Below are positions 22,280-22,337 of a stretch of DNA of 22,337 nt, in pieces (the stretch's first letter is position 1; each line of letters opens with the position of its first letter). The stretch lies in NCBI GenBank assembly GCA_001689535.1, contig LUJP01000003.1, forward strand, positions 1-22,337, read 5' to 3'. The notes below the pieces were generated by a model, which had not been told where the DNA came from, did no database searches, and worked only from the letters and a program-made list of their open reading frames with translations. The stretch is from Bacteroidales bacterium M5 (lineage in GTDB: Bacteria; Bacteroidota; Bacteroidia; Bacteroidales; Muribaculaceae). Position numbers and translations under genes: made by a program.

Positions 22280-22337
22280 AACAGGCCATCATATCAAAAG
22301 TCAATCGTAGCAGGAAGGGGACAATCTTCTTGCCGGA
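22276..22337 (+). CDS. Partial gene at window edge, possibly DUF6088/AbiEi-like antitoxin
   Basis: Only the first 20 codons are in the window (starting MKQAIISKVNRSRKG, then TIFLP). The pattern 'helix, RSRKGTIFLP' resembles the N-terminus of DUF6088/AbiEi-like winged-helix proteins of Bacteroidetes, which often begin with a helix followed by KGTIFF-(D/E)DF. That family supplies the antitoxin and autoregulator in AbiE-type (type IV) toxin-antitoxin systems, where a nucleotidyltransferase toxin gene (AbiEii) usually follows. With so little sequence the identification is tentative. A good promoter and a short coupled ORF lie directly upstream. Confidence 0.45.
   Translation, partial: MKQAIISKVNRSRKGTIFLP

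Overview
The window looks like a chromosomal segment of a Bacteroidales bacterium, probably a Muribaculaceae-type gut commensal (an inference from memory of family gene content, not from a search). The signs are repeated promoters of the Bacteroidetes type (TTTG or TTG, a 19-21 base spacer, then TAnnTTTG), few Shine-Dalgarno sequences, a DUF3078 protein, and the debranching enzyme / glycosyltransferase / GH57 cluster typical of Bacteroides relatives.

Layout. (1) 147-4881, minus strand: a three-gene alpha-glucan (glycogen) cluster with its own promoter, in the order debranching enzyme, glycosyltransferase, GH57 amylase. (2) 5054-9583, minus strand: five closely packed genes, namely a DUF3078 predicted outer-membrane protein, two small secreted proteins I do not recognise, a Crp/Fnr-type regulator and a MATE exporter. 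(3) 9836-11326, plus strand: tyrosyl-tRNA synthetase, then tRNA-Gln(TTG) with its own promoter and a strong terminator. (4) 11713-17303, plus strand: a complete tripartite RND efflux operon (adaptor, pump, TolC-like outer-membrane factor), closed by a long perfect hairpin. (5) 17419-18855: a secreted M48 metallopeptidase and a small membrane protein, transcribed divergently from face-to-face promoters inside a perfect 14 bp inverted repeat. (6) 19037-20312, plus strand: a WecA/TagO-like undecaprenyl-phosphate sugar-1-phosphate transferase whose leader holds a chain of two short ORFs joined by ATGA overlaps. (7) 20375-21682, minus strand: an acetyl-CoA hydrolase/transferase family enzyme. (8) 21785-22337: a mostly non-coding, AT-richer stretch ending in the start of a gene that resembles DUF6088/AbiEi-like antitoxins, preceded by its own ATGA-coupled short ORF.

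Most of the window is ordinary housekeeping and envelope biology. I see no CRISPR array, transposase or complete defence system. The points most worth a second look are the chained short ORFs ahead of the WecA-like gene, the Asp-to-Asn change at the expected catalytic motif of the debranching enzyme, the histone-H1-like Lys/Ala tail on the GH57 enzyme, the inverted-repeat promoter pair at 18244-18299, the G10 tract at 18975-18984, and the possible island edge at the right end.
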